Source of the DNA: Minisyncoccota bacterium
Lineage (GTDB): Bacteria; Patescibacteriota; Minisyncoccia; JAHIHE01; JAGLIN01
Assembly (NCBI GenBank): GCA_023142995.1
Contig: JAGLIM010000028.1
Span: 1 to 52,094 of the forward strand
Direction of reading: 5' to 3'
DNA: 52,094 nt
The notes beneath the pieces were generated by a model. The model searched no databases. It saw only the letters and a list, made by a program, of their open reading frames with translations, and had not been told where the DNA came from. Every line of letters begins with the position of its first letter. The first letter of the stretch is position 1. The position numbers were made by a program, and so were the translations under genes. This document shows positions 16,316-24,348 of this stretch, piece by piece.

Positions 16316-16343
16316 TAGTATGGTAATATGTATTACCATACTA
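16316..16343 (+). promoter_or_regulatory. Inverted repeat upstream of the NUDIX gene
   Basis: TAGTATGGTAAT (16316-16327) and ATTACCATACTA (16332-16343) form a perfect 12-bp inverted repeat with a 4-nt spacer, 32 bp before the NUDIX ATG. It could be a repressor site or a 5'-UTR hairpin that limits translation. Confidence 0.5.
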
Positions 16344-16374
16344 AATAAAATTAGATTCTAAAAAAACAAAAATT

Positions 16375-16872
16375 ATGATGAAAAAGATTATTTGCCATGA
16401 TTTACAGAATAATGAATTTGAAATTGATTCTGATAAATTGTCGTTTAGGCCTTCGGTTTATGGAATTTTGATAGAAGAGGATAAAGTTCTTTTGTCGAAA
16501 CAATGGGATGGATATGATATGCCGGGTGGTGGAATGGAAATTTATGAAACGCTTGAAGATGCTTTGAAAAGAGAATTTTTTGAAGAAACAGGATTGATAG
16601 TTGAAGTGTTGCAGATTATTCATTGTGAAACATCATTTTTTAATCCAAACTATTCAACAAAGCATAAAGAGGAATTTTGGAATTGTCCTTTGATGTATTT
16701 TTTAGTAAAGAAAATAGGTGGAGAGATTTCTAAGGATAATTTTGATGAAGATGAAAAGAACTATGCTGACTTAGCAGAATGGATTGAACTGGAAAAAGTC
16801 AGTCAAATCAAGTTTTTCAATTCAGTGGATAGTGTTGCAATTATTAAGAAGGCGTTTGATAGGGGGCTATAA
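16375..16872 (+). CDS. NUDIX hydrolase
   Basis: NUDIX enzymes cleave nucleoside diphosphates linked to another group and often clean up oxidised nucleotides or cofactors. The 165-residue product has a complete NUDIX box at about residues 52-74 (GGMEIYETLEDALKREFFEE then TGL), including the REFFEE metal-binding glutamates at 66-71. The strand pattern before the box (VYGILIEEDKVLLSKQ) is normal. The substrate cannot be read from the sequence. It is alone between repeats, with an inverted repeat in its leader. A second start one codon downstream is possible because it begins MM. Confidence 0.92.
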   Translation: MMKKIICHDLQNNEFEIDSDKLSFRPSVYGILIEEDKVLLSKQWDGYDMPGGGMEIYETLEDALKREFFEETGLIVEVLQIIHCETSFFNPNYSTKHKEEFWNCPLMYFLVKKIGGEISKDNFDEDEKNYADLAEWIELEKVSQIKFFNSVDSVAIIKKAFDRGL

Positions 16873-16878
16873 AATTAA

Positions 16879-16951
16879 AACCGTGAAAATAGTATATAAA
16901 TTAACAGATTTTCACGGTTATGTTGACAAAACCGTGAAAAAGGAATATAAT
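16879..16951 (+). promoter_or_regulatory. Fic promoter with repeated ACCGTGAAAA boxes
   Basis: A consensus-like promoter has TTGACA (16923-16928) and TATAAT (16946-16951) exactly 17 bp apart. AACCGTGAAAA occurs twice in direct orientation, near 16879 and, inside the promoter spacer, near 16930. An inverted copy, TTTTCACGGTT, lies near 16910. A protein bound to the spacer copy would block RNA polymerase, and the first two copies could pair as a hairpin. The expected effect is strict repression of the Fic gene. Confidence 0.7.
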
Positions 16952-16989
16952 TAGGTTATAATGATAATTAAATTTCTTAATAGTAAGTT

Positions 16990-17862
16990 ATGACAAAAGT
17001 TTTAAGTATATTTAGTAAAATAGATTTTTTACGAAAACGGTATTATGAATCTTTTGCGAACAAAGGATCGCTTTTGAAACTCTTGAGTGAGACGGAAATT
17101 GCTGAACAAGTCTATAATTCCAATGCTATAGAAAATAGCACCGTTACATTTGAAGAAACAGAAAAGATATTGTTACAAATAGATCTTGATAGATATATTT
17201 CTGAAAGGGAATTATTTGAAGCAAAAAATCTGGCGCGAGTTGTAGAATATATTAATAAAAAAGCTAAAGAGCAAGAGCTTACTCTTGACGTTGTTTTGTT
17301 TCTTCATAAAATGTTGATCTCAAATATCCGCGATGATATTGCTGGGAGATTTAGAAAAGACAATGAGTATGTTCGTGTTGGAAATCATATTGCCCCTAAT
17401 TCAAAAGAAGTAGTTGGTCGTCTTGAAAAAATGCTGACAGATTATAATGCCACGAGTTATGAAAATATAATCAAACGTGTTGCAGGATTGCATCTTGCTT
17501 TTGAATATACTCATCCATTCATTGACGGTAATGGACGCATCGGACGTGTTATTAATAATTACTTATTGATCCGAGAGGGGTTTGTTCCGATAAATATAAA
17601 GTTTATTGATCGGAAAAAATATTATGAAGCTTTTAGGGAATTTGATGAGAAGAACAAAACGAGCATTATGGAAGAAATAGTAGGAAAAGCGTTGACAAAT
17701 AGTTATCATAAGCGATTGGCGTATTTGGAGGGCAAGGGAATTATCACTCTTGCTGATTATGCTAAAAATAATAAATTTTCGCATTCTAATCTTATTAATA
17801 AAGCCAACAGGCAAACCATTGAAGCTTTCTTGGAAAAAAATGTTTGGAAAATTGGGGTTTAA
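16990..17862 (+). CDS. Fic-family AMP transferase (probably self-inhibited)
   Basis: Fic proteins transfer AMP or another group to Ser, Thr or Tyr of a target. The 290-residue product has the catalytic HPFIDGNGRIGR motif at about residues 176-187. Near residue 43 it carries SNAIEN, matching the (S/T)xxxE(G/N) inhibitory helix that keeps such enzymes off until triggered, so this is a class II-like Fic. The C-terminal 45 residues (LADYAKNNKFSHSNLINKAN) look like a helix-turn-helix that may bind the promoter boxes described above. An independent, dead Fic gene lies 950 bp upstream. The target is unknown; it may serve as a toxin or defence effector. Confidence 0.92.
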   Translation: MTKVLSIFSKIDFLRKRYYESFANKGSLLKLLSETEIAEQVYNSNAIENSTVTFEETEKILLQIDLDRYISERELFEAKNLARVVEYINKKAKEQELTLDVVLFLHKMLISNIRDDIAGRFRKDNEYVRVGNHIAPNSKEVVGRLEKMLTDYNATSYENIIKRVAGLHLAFEYTHPFIDGNGRIGRVINNYLLIREGFVPINIKFIDRKKYYEAFREFDEKNKTSIMEEIVGKALTNSYHKRLAYLEGKGIITLADYAKNNKFSHSNLINKANRQTIEAFLEKNVWKIGV

Positions 17863-17879
17863 TTAGTTGTTGATAATTA

Positions 17880-17998
17880 ATTCAGATTAGAGATACTGAA
17901 CTAACACAAGAGACTAAAGTCTCAAAACCCTCGGCTAAAGCCGGGTAGAAGTGTGTTCAATGGAGCTTACACTCTGAAGAGTGAACTCCAAACTTTGT
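17880..17998 (+). repeat. Family B repeat, copy 2, joined to family A, copy 2
   Basis: TTCAGATTAGAGATACTGAA, GAGACTAAAGTCTC and CGGCTAAAGCCGGG are the three family-B hairpins. A partial family-A unit, CTTACACTCTGAAGAGTGAACTCC, follows at 17,966-17,989. Compensating changes keep each stem paired, so the structures have been selected or recently copied. This fills the gap between the Fic gene and the next ORF. Confidence 0.7.
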
Positions 17999-18023
17999 TT
18001 ATGTTATTTATAAAATTAAAAAT

Positions 18024-18485
18024 ATGAAAATTGATATAACTAAGGAGCAGTATGAGAGTTTGATCATTATGAATGGTATAGCAAGTAGTGTATTGGGAAC
18101 TCTTGGGGATTCTATGCCAGATACGAATTATGAAAAGCGGACGAATGAAATGGAAGAAATAGAAGAATATTTTTTGCAATATGCAGAAGATTTTGGTTGT
18201 GAAAAATTTACGGAAGATTATAAAGGAAAAAAGGTTTTTGAAGAGGAAATGCATGAAAAACATATTATGACGGTTATAGATGATTATGATCAGCTTGAAT
18301 TATTCAATGGATTGGCGAATAAATTAGCATGGCGTGATTTTCGAAGAGATCATTCAAAAAAAGAGATAGAAAAGATGAGTAGAAAAAATGGTGATTATTT
18401 TGGTCCTGAGATACATAGTTATGAGAAAAAATATTGGGATGAGTTTAAGAAATATGAATATGAAAGATTGGAGATAGAGAAATAA
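18024..18485 (+). CDS. Hypothetical protein, acidic and helical
   Basis: The 153-residue product opens MKIDITKEQYESLIIMNGIA and is rich in Glu, Lys and aromatic residues, with predicted helices over most of its length (NEMEEIEEYFLQYAEDF, HIMTVIDDYDQLELFNGLAN). No catalytic motif, signal peptide or membrane segment is visible. I do not recognise the family. It lies between family-B/A repeats on both sides, like a gene cassette bounded by hairpins, and it is a single-gene unit. Codon use is like that of its neighbours. Confidence 0.7.
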   Translation: MKIDITKEQYESLIIMNGIASSVLGTLGDSMPDTNYEKRTNEMEEIEEYFLQYAEDFGCEKFTEDYKGKKVFEEEMHEKHIMTVIDDYDQLELFNGLANKLAWRDFRRDHSKKEIEKMSRKNGDYFGPEIHSYEKKYWDEFKKYEYERLEIEK

Positions 18486-18486
18486 A

Positions 18487-18513
18487 CGGTTCAGGTCAGA
18501 GACACTGAACCAA
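18487..18513 (+). repeat. Family B repeat, partial copy 3
   Basis: Only the first hairpin remains: GGTTCAGGTCAGAGACACTGAACC, identical to that at 16,221. Confidence 0.7.
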
Positions 18514-18535
18514 CATAAAATATTAAAACAAAAAT

Positions 18536-19084
18536 ATGAAATGGATTGGGGTTAGTGGGAGTTGGCGGAAAATGAATCAGGAGATTGATGATAAGGTGCG
18601 GAATGTTGTTCGTGAAATTGTGTTGCGAGGGGATGGAATTGTTTCTGGCGGTGCTTTGGGTGTTGATTCAATTGCGCTAGATGAAGCGTTGAAAATTGAT
18701 TCTGTGGCAGAAAGAATTAAGATCTTTTTACCAACGACACTTGAGGTTTATTCTGCGCATTATCGCAAACACGCTACGTTTGGAACAATCACAAATAAAC
18801 AAGCAGAAGGGCTTATTGATCAACTGACCAGACTTAAAAAAATCAATCCTAAGGCATTAATCGAAAGTTTGGATGTGAATTTCACGGAAGAAACAAAAAA
18901 GCAGATGTATTATAGGCGGAATACGGATGTTGTGAATGCTTTGGACGAACTTGTGGCTTTTCAAGTGAGATCAGAGCAAAGTGAAGGATTAGGGACTGCA
19001 GATGCAGTTGGAAAAGCCAGGGCAAAGGGTATTCCTGTGCAATTGTTTCAATATGATCTGACTGAGGAAGTTTTGAAGAATTAA
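18536..19084 (+). CDS. SLOG-fold (DprA/LOG-like Rossmann) protein
   Basis: The 182-residue product begins with a Rossmann strand, WIGVSGSWRK, and has a GIVSGGALGVDSIALDEAL segment. This is the nucleotide-binding GG-x-GxD loop typical of SLOG proteins (DprA/Smf, LOG, TIR-linked sensors). A later ADAVGKARAKGIPVQLF segment completes the fold. It lacks the extra DNA-binding domains of true DprA, and its length equals a single SLOG domain. SLOG domains bind or release nucleotide ligands and are common in defence systems. Its exact ligand is unknown. It is flanked by repeats. Confidence 0.8.
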   Translation: MKWIGVSGSWRKMNQEIDDKVRNVVREIVLRGDGIVSGGALGVDSIALDEALKIDSVAERIKIFLPTTLEVYSAHYRKHATFGTITNKQAEGLIDQLTRLKKINPKALIESLDVNFTEETKKQMYYRRNTDVVNALDELVAFQVRSEQSEGLGTADAVGKARAKGIPVQLFQYDLTEEVLKN

Positions 19085-19097
19085 TATGTTTCTGTTT

Positions 19098-19228
19098 TAT
19101 GGAGAACTTTGCGCGGTAGCTTTCTCCACAAGGTCGAAAAATATTATGTAATAAATATAAAAGAACATTTATATAATATTGTTCGACTTTATGGAGAACT
19201 CTATGCGATTGATTTCTCCACAAGGTCG
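19098..19228 (+). repeat. Pair of 39-bp direct repeats with internal hairpins
   Basis: Copies occupy 19,098-19,136 and 19,190-19,228. Both read TATGGAGAACT, a variable 14-nt middle, TTTCTCCACAAGGTCG. Each can fold as TGGAGAA / TTCTCCA. The 92-bp offset and only two units argue against CRISPR. The wider gap 19,085-19,377 otherwise holds nothing recognised. Confidence 0.6.
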
Positions 19229-19377
19229 GAAGATATTTGTATCAAAAATATTTGTATAGGCGGCTTGTTTTAAGTGCGTTTTTTTATTTTCCTCCAATTT
19301 ATAATTTTGATTTATAGTGTTGAGGGTGGTAGAATAAAGACAAAGCTTTTAAAATATGTGTAAATATTATCATCAAT

Positions 19378-20094
19378 ATGGCAAAGAGCAAAATAAATAA
19401 TTTAATTCAACTTCAAGAAAAATTAAAAGAATTATCTGATCCAAAACAGGCAAAAATCCTGCAAAGATTTTTTAAGACAGGAAAAGGGGAGTATGGAGAG
19501 GGTGATGTCTTTTTAGGAGTGAAAGTGCCAATTCAAAGGAAAATCGTTTCTGGTTTTAGGGATTTATCACAAAAAGATATAGAGAGATTATTAAATAGCA
19601 ATATCCATGAATATCGGATGACAGCTCTTTTGATTTTAGTTTCTCAATATGAAAAAGCGAATGAGCGTGAAAAAAAAATAATCTTTGATTTTTATCTAAA
19701 GAATAGTAAAAAGATTAATAATTGGGATTTAGTTGATATTTCTGCGTCGAAGATAGTTGGTGATCATTTAATGAAAAAACCTAGAACCGTTCTTTATAAA
19801 TTTGTCAGATCAAGAAATTTATGGCAAAGAAGAATAGCCATTATTTCAACATTTACTTTTATCAGAAACAATGATTTTGATGATACTTTAAGAATTTCAA
19901 AAATGCTTTTATCAGACAAGCACGATCTAATTCATAAAGCAGTTGGTTGGATGTTGAGAGAGGTCGGGAAAAGAGATCAAAAAATTGAAGAAGAATTTTT
20001 GAAAGAACATTACTCCGAAATGCCAAGAGTAATGTTACGGTATGCCATTGAAAAATTTAATGAAAAGAAAAGGAAGTTCTATTTGAAAAAATAG
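19378..20094 (+). CDS. DNA alkylation repair protein (AlkD-like HEAT-repeat glycosylase)
   Basis: AlkD-type enzymes excise bulky or cationic alkylated bases using a HEAT-like superhelix. The 238-residue product is all helical and has family marks: GVKVPIQRKIV near residue 47, NWDLVDISAS at about 118-127, and LWQRRIAIISTFTFIR at about 147-162, with the expected W and R residues facing the DNA. The later VGWMLREVGKRD is the usual helix. Length is typical. It stands alone with repeats on both sides. The start ATG follows A/T-rich sequence without a clear ribosome site. Confidence 0.9.
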   Translation: MAKSKINNLIQLQEKLKELSDPKQAKILQRFFKTGKGEYGEGDVFLGVKVPIQRKIVSGFRDLSQKDIERLLNSNIHEYRMTALLILVSQYEKANEREKKIIFDFYLKNSKKINNWDLVDISASKIVGDHLMKKPRTVLYKFVRSRNLWQRRIAIISTFTFIRNNDFDDTLRISKMLLSDKHDLIHKAVGWMLREVGKRDQKIEEEFLKEHYSEMPRVMLRYAIEKFNEKKRKFYLKK

Positions 20095-20099
20095 ATAAG

Positions 20100-20222
20100 C
20101 TGTCATCTTGAGCGATGATAAGGAATTGAGAACTTTATTTTAAAATTATACGAGACTTAGAGCGATTTCTCCATTTCACTTGTTCGTTCCTCACTTCGCT
20201 CCAGTCGAAATGACAATTGATA
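20100..20222 (+). repeat. MITE-like repeat with GTCAT / ATGAC ends
   Basis: The left part reads TGTCATCTTGAGCGATG, the right part TCCAGTCGAAATGACA, with internal CGTTCCTCACTTCGCTCC. It resembles the element at 10,458-10,606 and is of the dispersed type often found between genes. No ORF is present. Confidence 0.5.
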
Positions 20223-20252
20223 AGATCAAAGAGCTGAATTTAGATATTTCAA

Positions 20253-20318
20253 TTTACACTCTAAAGAGTGAACTCCAAAGCTAGTTTTTAGAGTTTAGGT
20301 TTCAAGGTGTAAGAGATG
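20253..20318 (+). repeat. Family A repeat, copy 3
   Basis: TTACACTCTAAAGAGTGAACTCC followed by a degenerate TTAGAGTTTAGGTTTCAAGGTGTAA portion. Confidence 0.65.
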
Positions 20319-20363
20319 GAGTTTCAAAAAGATCTTTTTAGTATAAAAATAAAATTATATATT

Positions 20364-20963
20364 ATGAAAAAACAAGTTATTGTTATTCATGGGGGAGGTG
20401 TTTTTGTAAATTATAAAGAGTATATTGCTTTTTTGAAAAAGCGAGAGATCAGTATTAAAAATAATGGTGATTGGAAAAGATGCTTAGGTGAAAAGTTGGG
20501 AAAGGATTTTGAAGTTATTATCCCTGCAATGCCGAATTATTCCAATGCCAAATATTTGGAATGGAAGATTTGGTTTGAAAAGCTGTTTCCTTATCTCAAA
20601 GACAGTGTTGTTTTGGTTGGTCATTCTTTGGGAGCGATCTTTCTTACAAGATATTTATCAGAAAATAAATTTCCAAAAAGAATCTTGGCAACAGTTCTTG
20701 TTGCAGCTCCATATGATGATAGGAAATCAGCTGCTCGTTCGGCAGGTTTTGTTTTAAAAGAAAACCTGAGTCTGTTACAAAATCAATCAGGAGAGTTGAT
20801 CTTCTATCATAGTCGTGATGATAAGTCAGTTTCTTTTGAATGTTTTAAGAAGTATAATGAACTTTTGCCTGAAGCTAGTTTTAAAGAGTTTAAAGGTAGG
20901 GGACATTTTCAGCGAAATAGTTTTCCAGAAATTATTCGGGAAATAAGAAAAGTTTTTAAATAA
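20364..20963 (+). CDS. Alpha/beta hydrolase (RBBP9/YdeN-like serine hydrolase)
   Basis: The 199-residue product starts KKQVIVIHGGG, the first strand and oxyanion region of the fold. It has the nucleophile elbow GHSLGAIF near residue 90 and ends with GRGHFQRN, supplying the catalytic His; an Asp likely lies in YHSRDDKSV. This layout matches small esterase-like proteins of the RBBP9/YdeN group, whose natural substrates are mostly unknown. I chose the ATG at 20364, where the fold begins, over the ATG at 20316, which would prepend 16 unlikely residues overlapping a repeat. The GIY-YIG gene follows after 27 bp. Confidence 0.87.
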   Translation: MKKQVIVIHGGGVFVNYKEYIAFLKKREISIKNNGDWKRCLGEKLGKDFEVIIPAMPNYSNAKYLEWKIWFEKLFPYLKDSVVLVGHSLGAIFLTRYLSENKFPKRILATVLVAAPYDDRKSAARSAGFVLKENLSLLQNQSGELIFYHSRDDKSVSFECFKKYNELLPEASFKEFKGRGHFQRNSFPEIIREIRKVFK

Positions 20964-20990
20964 TCTATTACTATTTAGAAAATATAATAT

Positions 20991-21263
20991 ATGTATTATG
21001 TCTATATTTTAAAATGTGCTGATGAGACTTTGTATACTGGTATTACTGTTGATCTGAAAAAGCGGATAGATGAACATAATTCTTCTGATTTGGGCGCAAA
21101 ATACACCAGATACAGAAGACCAGTTCAATTAGTGTATTCAAAAAAGTTTCGTGATCGTTCAACAGCTTCTAAGGAAGAGATTAGAGTTAAGTCTTTGTTG
21201 AGGAAAGAGAAATTGGAGATGATTGGAAAGTGTTTGAAGAAAAAGAAAATTTTGAAGAATTAA
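20991..21263 (+). CDS. GIY-YIG nuclease-domain protein (UPF0213 type)
   Basis: The 90-residue product begins MYYVYILKCADETLYTGIT, giving the GIY-YIG core as YVY...YTG. Then come KKRIDEHN with the catalytic Arg region, and KEEIRVKSLLRKEK with the conserved Glu. It is the single-domain, SLX1-like type widespread in bacteria and thought to cut or bind branched DNA; its cellular role is unsettled. It follows the hydrolase by 27 bp. Confidence 0.92.
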   Translation: MYYVYILKCADETLYTGITVDLKKRIDEHNSSDLGAKYTRYRRPVQLVYSKKFRDRSTASKEEIRVKSLLRKEKLEMIGKCLKKKKILKN

Positions 21264-21303
21264 TGGATTTTTTTATAATTTAATGTTAAAGAATTCAAGT
21301 GTT

Positions 21304-21404
21304 ATGGAGTCATGACGAGAGTCAGGGAGAAATATCATAATACTTTAGAATTTCATTAATCTTATGAAATTTCACCCTTGCTTTTGCAAGGACTCCAGAT
21401 CATG
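21304..21404 (+). repeat. Hairpin repeat, family D, copy 1
   Basis: ATGGAGTCATGACGAGAGTC opens the unit. It closes with CTTATGAAATTTCACCCTTG and CTTTTGCAAGGACTCC. The closing block recurs at 32,681-32,713 (TTATGAAATTTCACTCTTGC then TTTCGCAAGGACTCC). Confidence 0.55.
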
Positions 21405-21437
21405 CTTTGAATCACAAAAAACTAATCATAAAAAGTT

Positions 21438-22997
21438 ATGAAGAAAAAAGCTAAAAAAATTGAATTGAATGGGCAGTTTAAGAAGGCGTTGGATCTGATG
21501 GAAAATACTGATCATCATATTTTTGTGACGGGGAAAGCTGGAACTGGGAAGTCAACGCTTTTGAGTTATTTTCGTGAAACTACTGAAAAGAAAATTGTGG
21601 TTTTGGCGCCGACTGGAGTGGCGGCGGTTAATATCAAAGGACAAACCGTTCATTCTTTTTTTGGATTCAAGCCGAATATTACTCTTTCTAAGGTTAAGAA
21701 AGTTTCAGCAATGTATAATAAGATCTATAAAAAGATTGATGCCATTGTGATCGATGAAATTTCAATGGTGCGTGCTGATCTGCTTGATTGTATTGATAAG
21801 TTCCTGCGGCTTAATGGAAAGAAAAAGAATCTTCCTTTTGGAGGAGTGCAGATGATTTTTATTGGTGATCTATATCAACTTCCGCCAATTATCTCTCGAG
21901 ATGAAAAGGAGATCTTTAAGGAGCATTATAAAAGTGGTTATTTCTTTTCTAGTTTTGTGTTTAAAAATTTCAAGATGGATTTTGTGGAACTTGAAAAGAT
22001 ATATCGTCAAAAAGATAAAAAGTTTATTAGCGCGCTTAATAATATCAGGAATAACAGCGTGACGAGTAAAGATCTTTCTGAGATTAACAAGAGGCTTGAT
22101 TTGGATTTTGAACCAGAAGTTGATGATTTTTATGTGTATTTGACCACAACGAATGATCTTTCCCGAAAAATAAATGAAGAGCATTTGAAAAAGGTTAAGG
22201 GCGAGGAATATTATTTTAAGGGAGAAATGAAAGGGAGATTTGATGAAAAACATTTTCCAACCGATATTGATCTGACGATCAAAGAAGGGGCGCAAGTGAT
22301 GCTTCTGAACAATGATTCTCGGGGACGGTGGATCAATGGAAGTATTGGAAAAGTGATCGGAACTGGAGAGGGAGACGAAGAAGAAGATGTTGTTTTTGTA
22401 GAGCTGGAAGATGGAAATGTTGTTGAAGTTGGAACTTATAACTGGACGATCTTTAAATATGTCTATAATGACAAAACCAATGCTTTGGAAACAGAGGAGT
22501 CTGGTTCTTTTATTCAGTATCCTTTAAAATTAGCCTGGTCATTGACGATCCATAAGAGTCAGGGAAAAACATTTGATAAGGCTATTATTGATGTTGGTCG
22601 GGGAACTTTTGCTTTTGGGCAGATGTATGTGGCATTGAGCCGTTGTGTTTCATTAGAAGGGTTGGTGCTCAAGAAGCCTATTGAAAAAAGACATATCTTT
22701 ATTGATTGGAAAGTGGTTGAATTTGTGACAAAATATCAGTATGATATTTCTGAGAAAAATATGCCATTGGAAAAGAAAACTGAAATGATCAAAAAAGCAA
22801 TTAAGAATAATCAGAAATTGAAGATCGTATATCTCAAAGCAAATGATGAAAAATCAAAAAGGATAATTGAGCCAAAATATATTGGAGATATAGAATATGC
22901 TGGGAAAACATTTTTGGGAATGAAAGCAATTTGTCTCACAAGAGGTGAGGGTAGGGTTTTTAAAGTGGATAGGATTTTGGAATTAAAGAAGGTTTAG
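21438..22997 (+). CDS. PIF1-like SF1 helicase with C-terminal WYL domain
   Basis: The 519-residue product is a superfamily 1B helicase: Walker A TGKAGTGKST with K38, GVAAVNIKGQTVHSFF (motif Ia), VIDEISM (Walker B), QLPPI (motif III), and a late WSLTIHKSQGKTFDK and YVALSRC. PIF1 and RRM3 helicases unwind G-quadruplexes and stalled forks. The last 55 residues (from about 465: LKIVYLKAN, RIIEPKYIG, FKVDRI) form a WYL domain, which senses nucleic acid or small ligands and is common in defence and regulatory proteins. PIF1 with a fused WYL domain suggests ligand-gated helicase activity; that is inference. Confidence 0.92.
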   Translation: MKKKAKKIELNGQFKKALDLMENTDHHIFVTGKAGTGKSTLLSYFRETTEKKIVVLAPTGVAAVNIKGQTVHSFFGFKPNITLSKVKKVSAMYNKIYKKIDAIVIDEISMVRADLLDCIDKFLRLNGKKKNLPFGGVQMIFIGDLYQLPPIISRDEKEIFKEHYKSGYFFSSFVFKNFKMDFVELEKIYRQKDKKFISALNNIRNNSVTSKDLSEINKRLDLDFEPEVDDFYVYLTTTNDLSRKINEEHLKKVKGEEYYFKGEMKGRFDEKHFPTDIDLTIKEGAQVMLLNNDSRGRWINGSIGKVIGTGEGDEEEDVVFVELEDGNVVEVGTYNWTIFKYVYNDKTNALETEESGSFIQYPLKLAWSLTIHKSQGKTFDKAIIDVGRGTFAFGQMYVALSRCVSLEGLVLKKPIEKRHIFIDWKVVEFVTKYQYDISEKNMPLEKKTEMIKKAIKNNQKLKIVYLKANDEKSKRIIEPKYIGDIEYAGKTFLGMKAICLTRGEGRVFKVDRILELKKV

Positions 22998-23125
22998 ACA
23001 TAATAACTTTGAATTACAAAATAGAATTTTATTAGTTTTTCAGAGTTTCTCTGGATACTTTCGTATTTTTACTCTCTGTCATTTCCGTTTTCGTAGGAAT
23101 TGTAGATGTTAAGTAATTCACTGAC

Positions 23126-23343
23126 AGAAAAATTGTCATTCTGAATTTATTTCAGAATCTTCGTTTTTTTACATTTAACCAAACCTATAGATCACAAAAC
23201 TTTAAATTAAATTGAAAATACAATAAATGTATTATTATAGCAAAGATAATTGTATTTGCACCGCATACAAAAGTATAGTGTAAATAGTACAAGTCAAAAT
23301 CTAAAATACAAAAGATCCTGAAATAAATTCAGGATGACAGATA
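23126..23343 (+). repeat. Long-range inverted repeat around a non-coding block
   Basis: TTGTCATTCTGAATTTATTTC AGAATCTTC-type sequence at 23,126-23,163 is matched in reverse by GATCCTGAAATAAATTCAGGATGACAG at 23,312-23,339. Each arm is itself a small hairpin. The 450-bp gap 22,998-23,446 holds this pair and no ORF that I can support. Confidence 0.6.
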
Positions 23344-23446
23344 TTGTTAACGAATTATTTAATATCTATAGGAATGACAAAAAATATGTAAGTGTTAATA
23401 TAATCTAAAAGGATTACTCTTATATAAGCAATTAACGTTTTATAAA

Positions 23447-24304
23447 ATGATAGATTCTGAGGAAGAAAAAATAATAAATGCAAATGTTTGTAATTATTAT
23501 CATCTTGTTGATTGTAATACTCATATATTTGGTGAACCTTTTTTGGAGGATAATTATTTATATTATTTTGATGGAAAAGTCATTACAATTATATCTCTTA
23601 GATCAGAAAAGCAAATGGACAAAGACAGTCTGAATGATCTTATTAAAAAAATAATCAAAAAACATTCTCCACAAAATATTATATTTTGGGGTGAAACGCC
23701 TATTACAGAAATAGATGAACAAAAAGGTTATAAATTTTCCAAGAAAGACATTGATCTGTTTCGGAGAGAACTTGTTTTTAAAACAGCTGATTTTATTCCA
23801 TCCAAAAAATATAAATATTATCTTAATAAAGCAGAGAAAGAGAAATTAACGATCAATCCTGTTAAGTCAAATTATTATAAATCTGAATATACAAAGCTTC
23901 TTTCGAAAACGCATAATAATCTCTTAGATGCTAAATCTCTTTCATACTATTCAATATTTCCTAATTTAAAAGGGGTGAGATTTGTTGAGATTCGAAAGGG
24001 TGAAAGAATAGTTTCAATAAACATAATGATTGAAGCTTTTCCTAATTATCTATGTTTTGCGGAAACTGGATATGAAGATTCTTTTAATCGTATCTCAGGA
24101 ATCACAGGATCAATGCTTATTAAATATTATCTTGATAAGGCAAAATATATCAGTTGGGGTGGTTGTGCTAATGAGGGAATTTTTAAGTTTAAAAAAGAAA
24201 TTACAGGAGAAACTCCTCTTAACTTTTATGACAATTATATTTGGTATGAATTTTATAAAGATAAAAAAGCTGATTGGTGGTTTATGAAGATGGCTAAAGA
24301 GTGA
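23447..24304 (+). CDS. FemAB/DUF2156-like GNAT-fold acyltransferase
   Basis: The 285-residue product resembles the DUF2156 and FemAB branch of the GNAT superfamily, which transfers aminoacyl or acyl groups to lipids or peptides. Visible marks are the double-lobed layout, a ELVFKTADFIP strand before the second lobe, VRFVEIRKGERIVSI, and the late GCANEGIFKFKKEITGETPLNF. There the W-G-G-x-N and the KF-Lys line the acyl pocket. The substrate is unknown. The last codons, AKE-stop, lie on a family-A repeat (GCTAAAGAGTGA), so the repeat supplies the stop codon. The start follows an A/T-rich stretch. Confidence 0.72.
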   Translation: MIDSEEEKIINANVCNYYHLVDCNTHIFGEPFLEDNYLYYFDGKVITIISLRSEKQMDKDSLNDLIKKIIKKHSPQNIIFWGETPITEIDEQKGYKFSKKDIDLFRRELVFKTADFIPSKKYKYYLNKAEKEKLTINPVKSNYYKSEYTKLLSKTHNNLLDAKSLSYYSIFPNLKGVRFVEIRKGERIVSINIMIEAFPNYLCFAETGYEDSFNRISGITGSMLIKYYLDKAKYISWGGCANEGIFKFKKEITGETPLNFYDNYIWYEFYKDKKADWWFMKMAKE

Positions 24305-24330
24305 ACTCCAATTATGTTTTTAAAATTTAA
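24294..24330 (+). repeat. Family A repeat, copy 4 (overlaps a gene end)
   Basis: CTAAAGAGTGAACTCCAATT overlaps the last codons of the FemAB-like gene; the TGA of GAGTGA is its stop. Confidence 0.6.
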
Positions 24331-24348
24331 TTTATTTAGAGGTTTGTT

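Noticed and set aside
19098-19228. CRISPR array
   Set aside because: Only two units, large and unequal middle parts, no cas genes in the window.
20488-20757. Plus ORF within the alpha/beta hydrolase gene
   Set aside because: Another frame of the hydrolase, which has the intact catalytic motifs.
24030-24287. Overlapping plus ORF inside the FemAB-like gene
   Set aside because: Frame shadow with Ile/Leu-rich nonsense; the longer frame has acyltransferase features.
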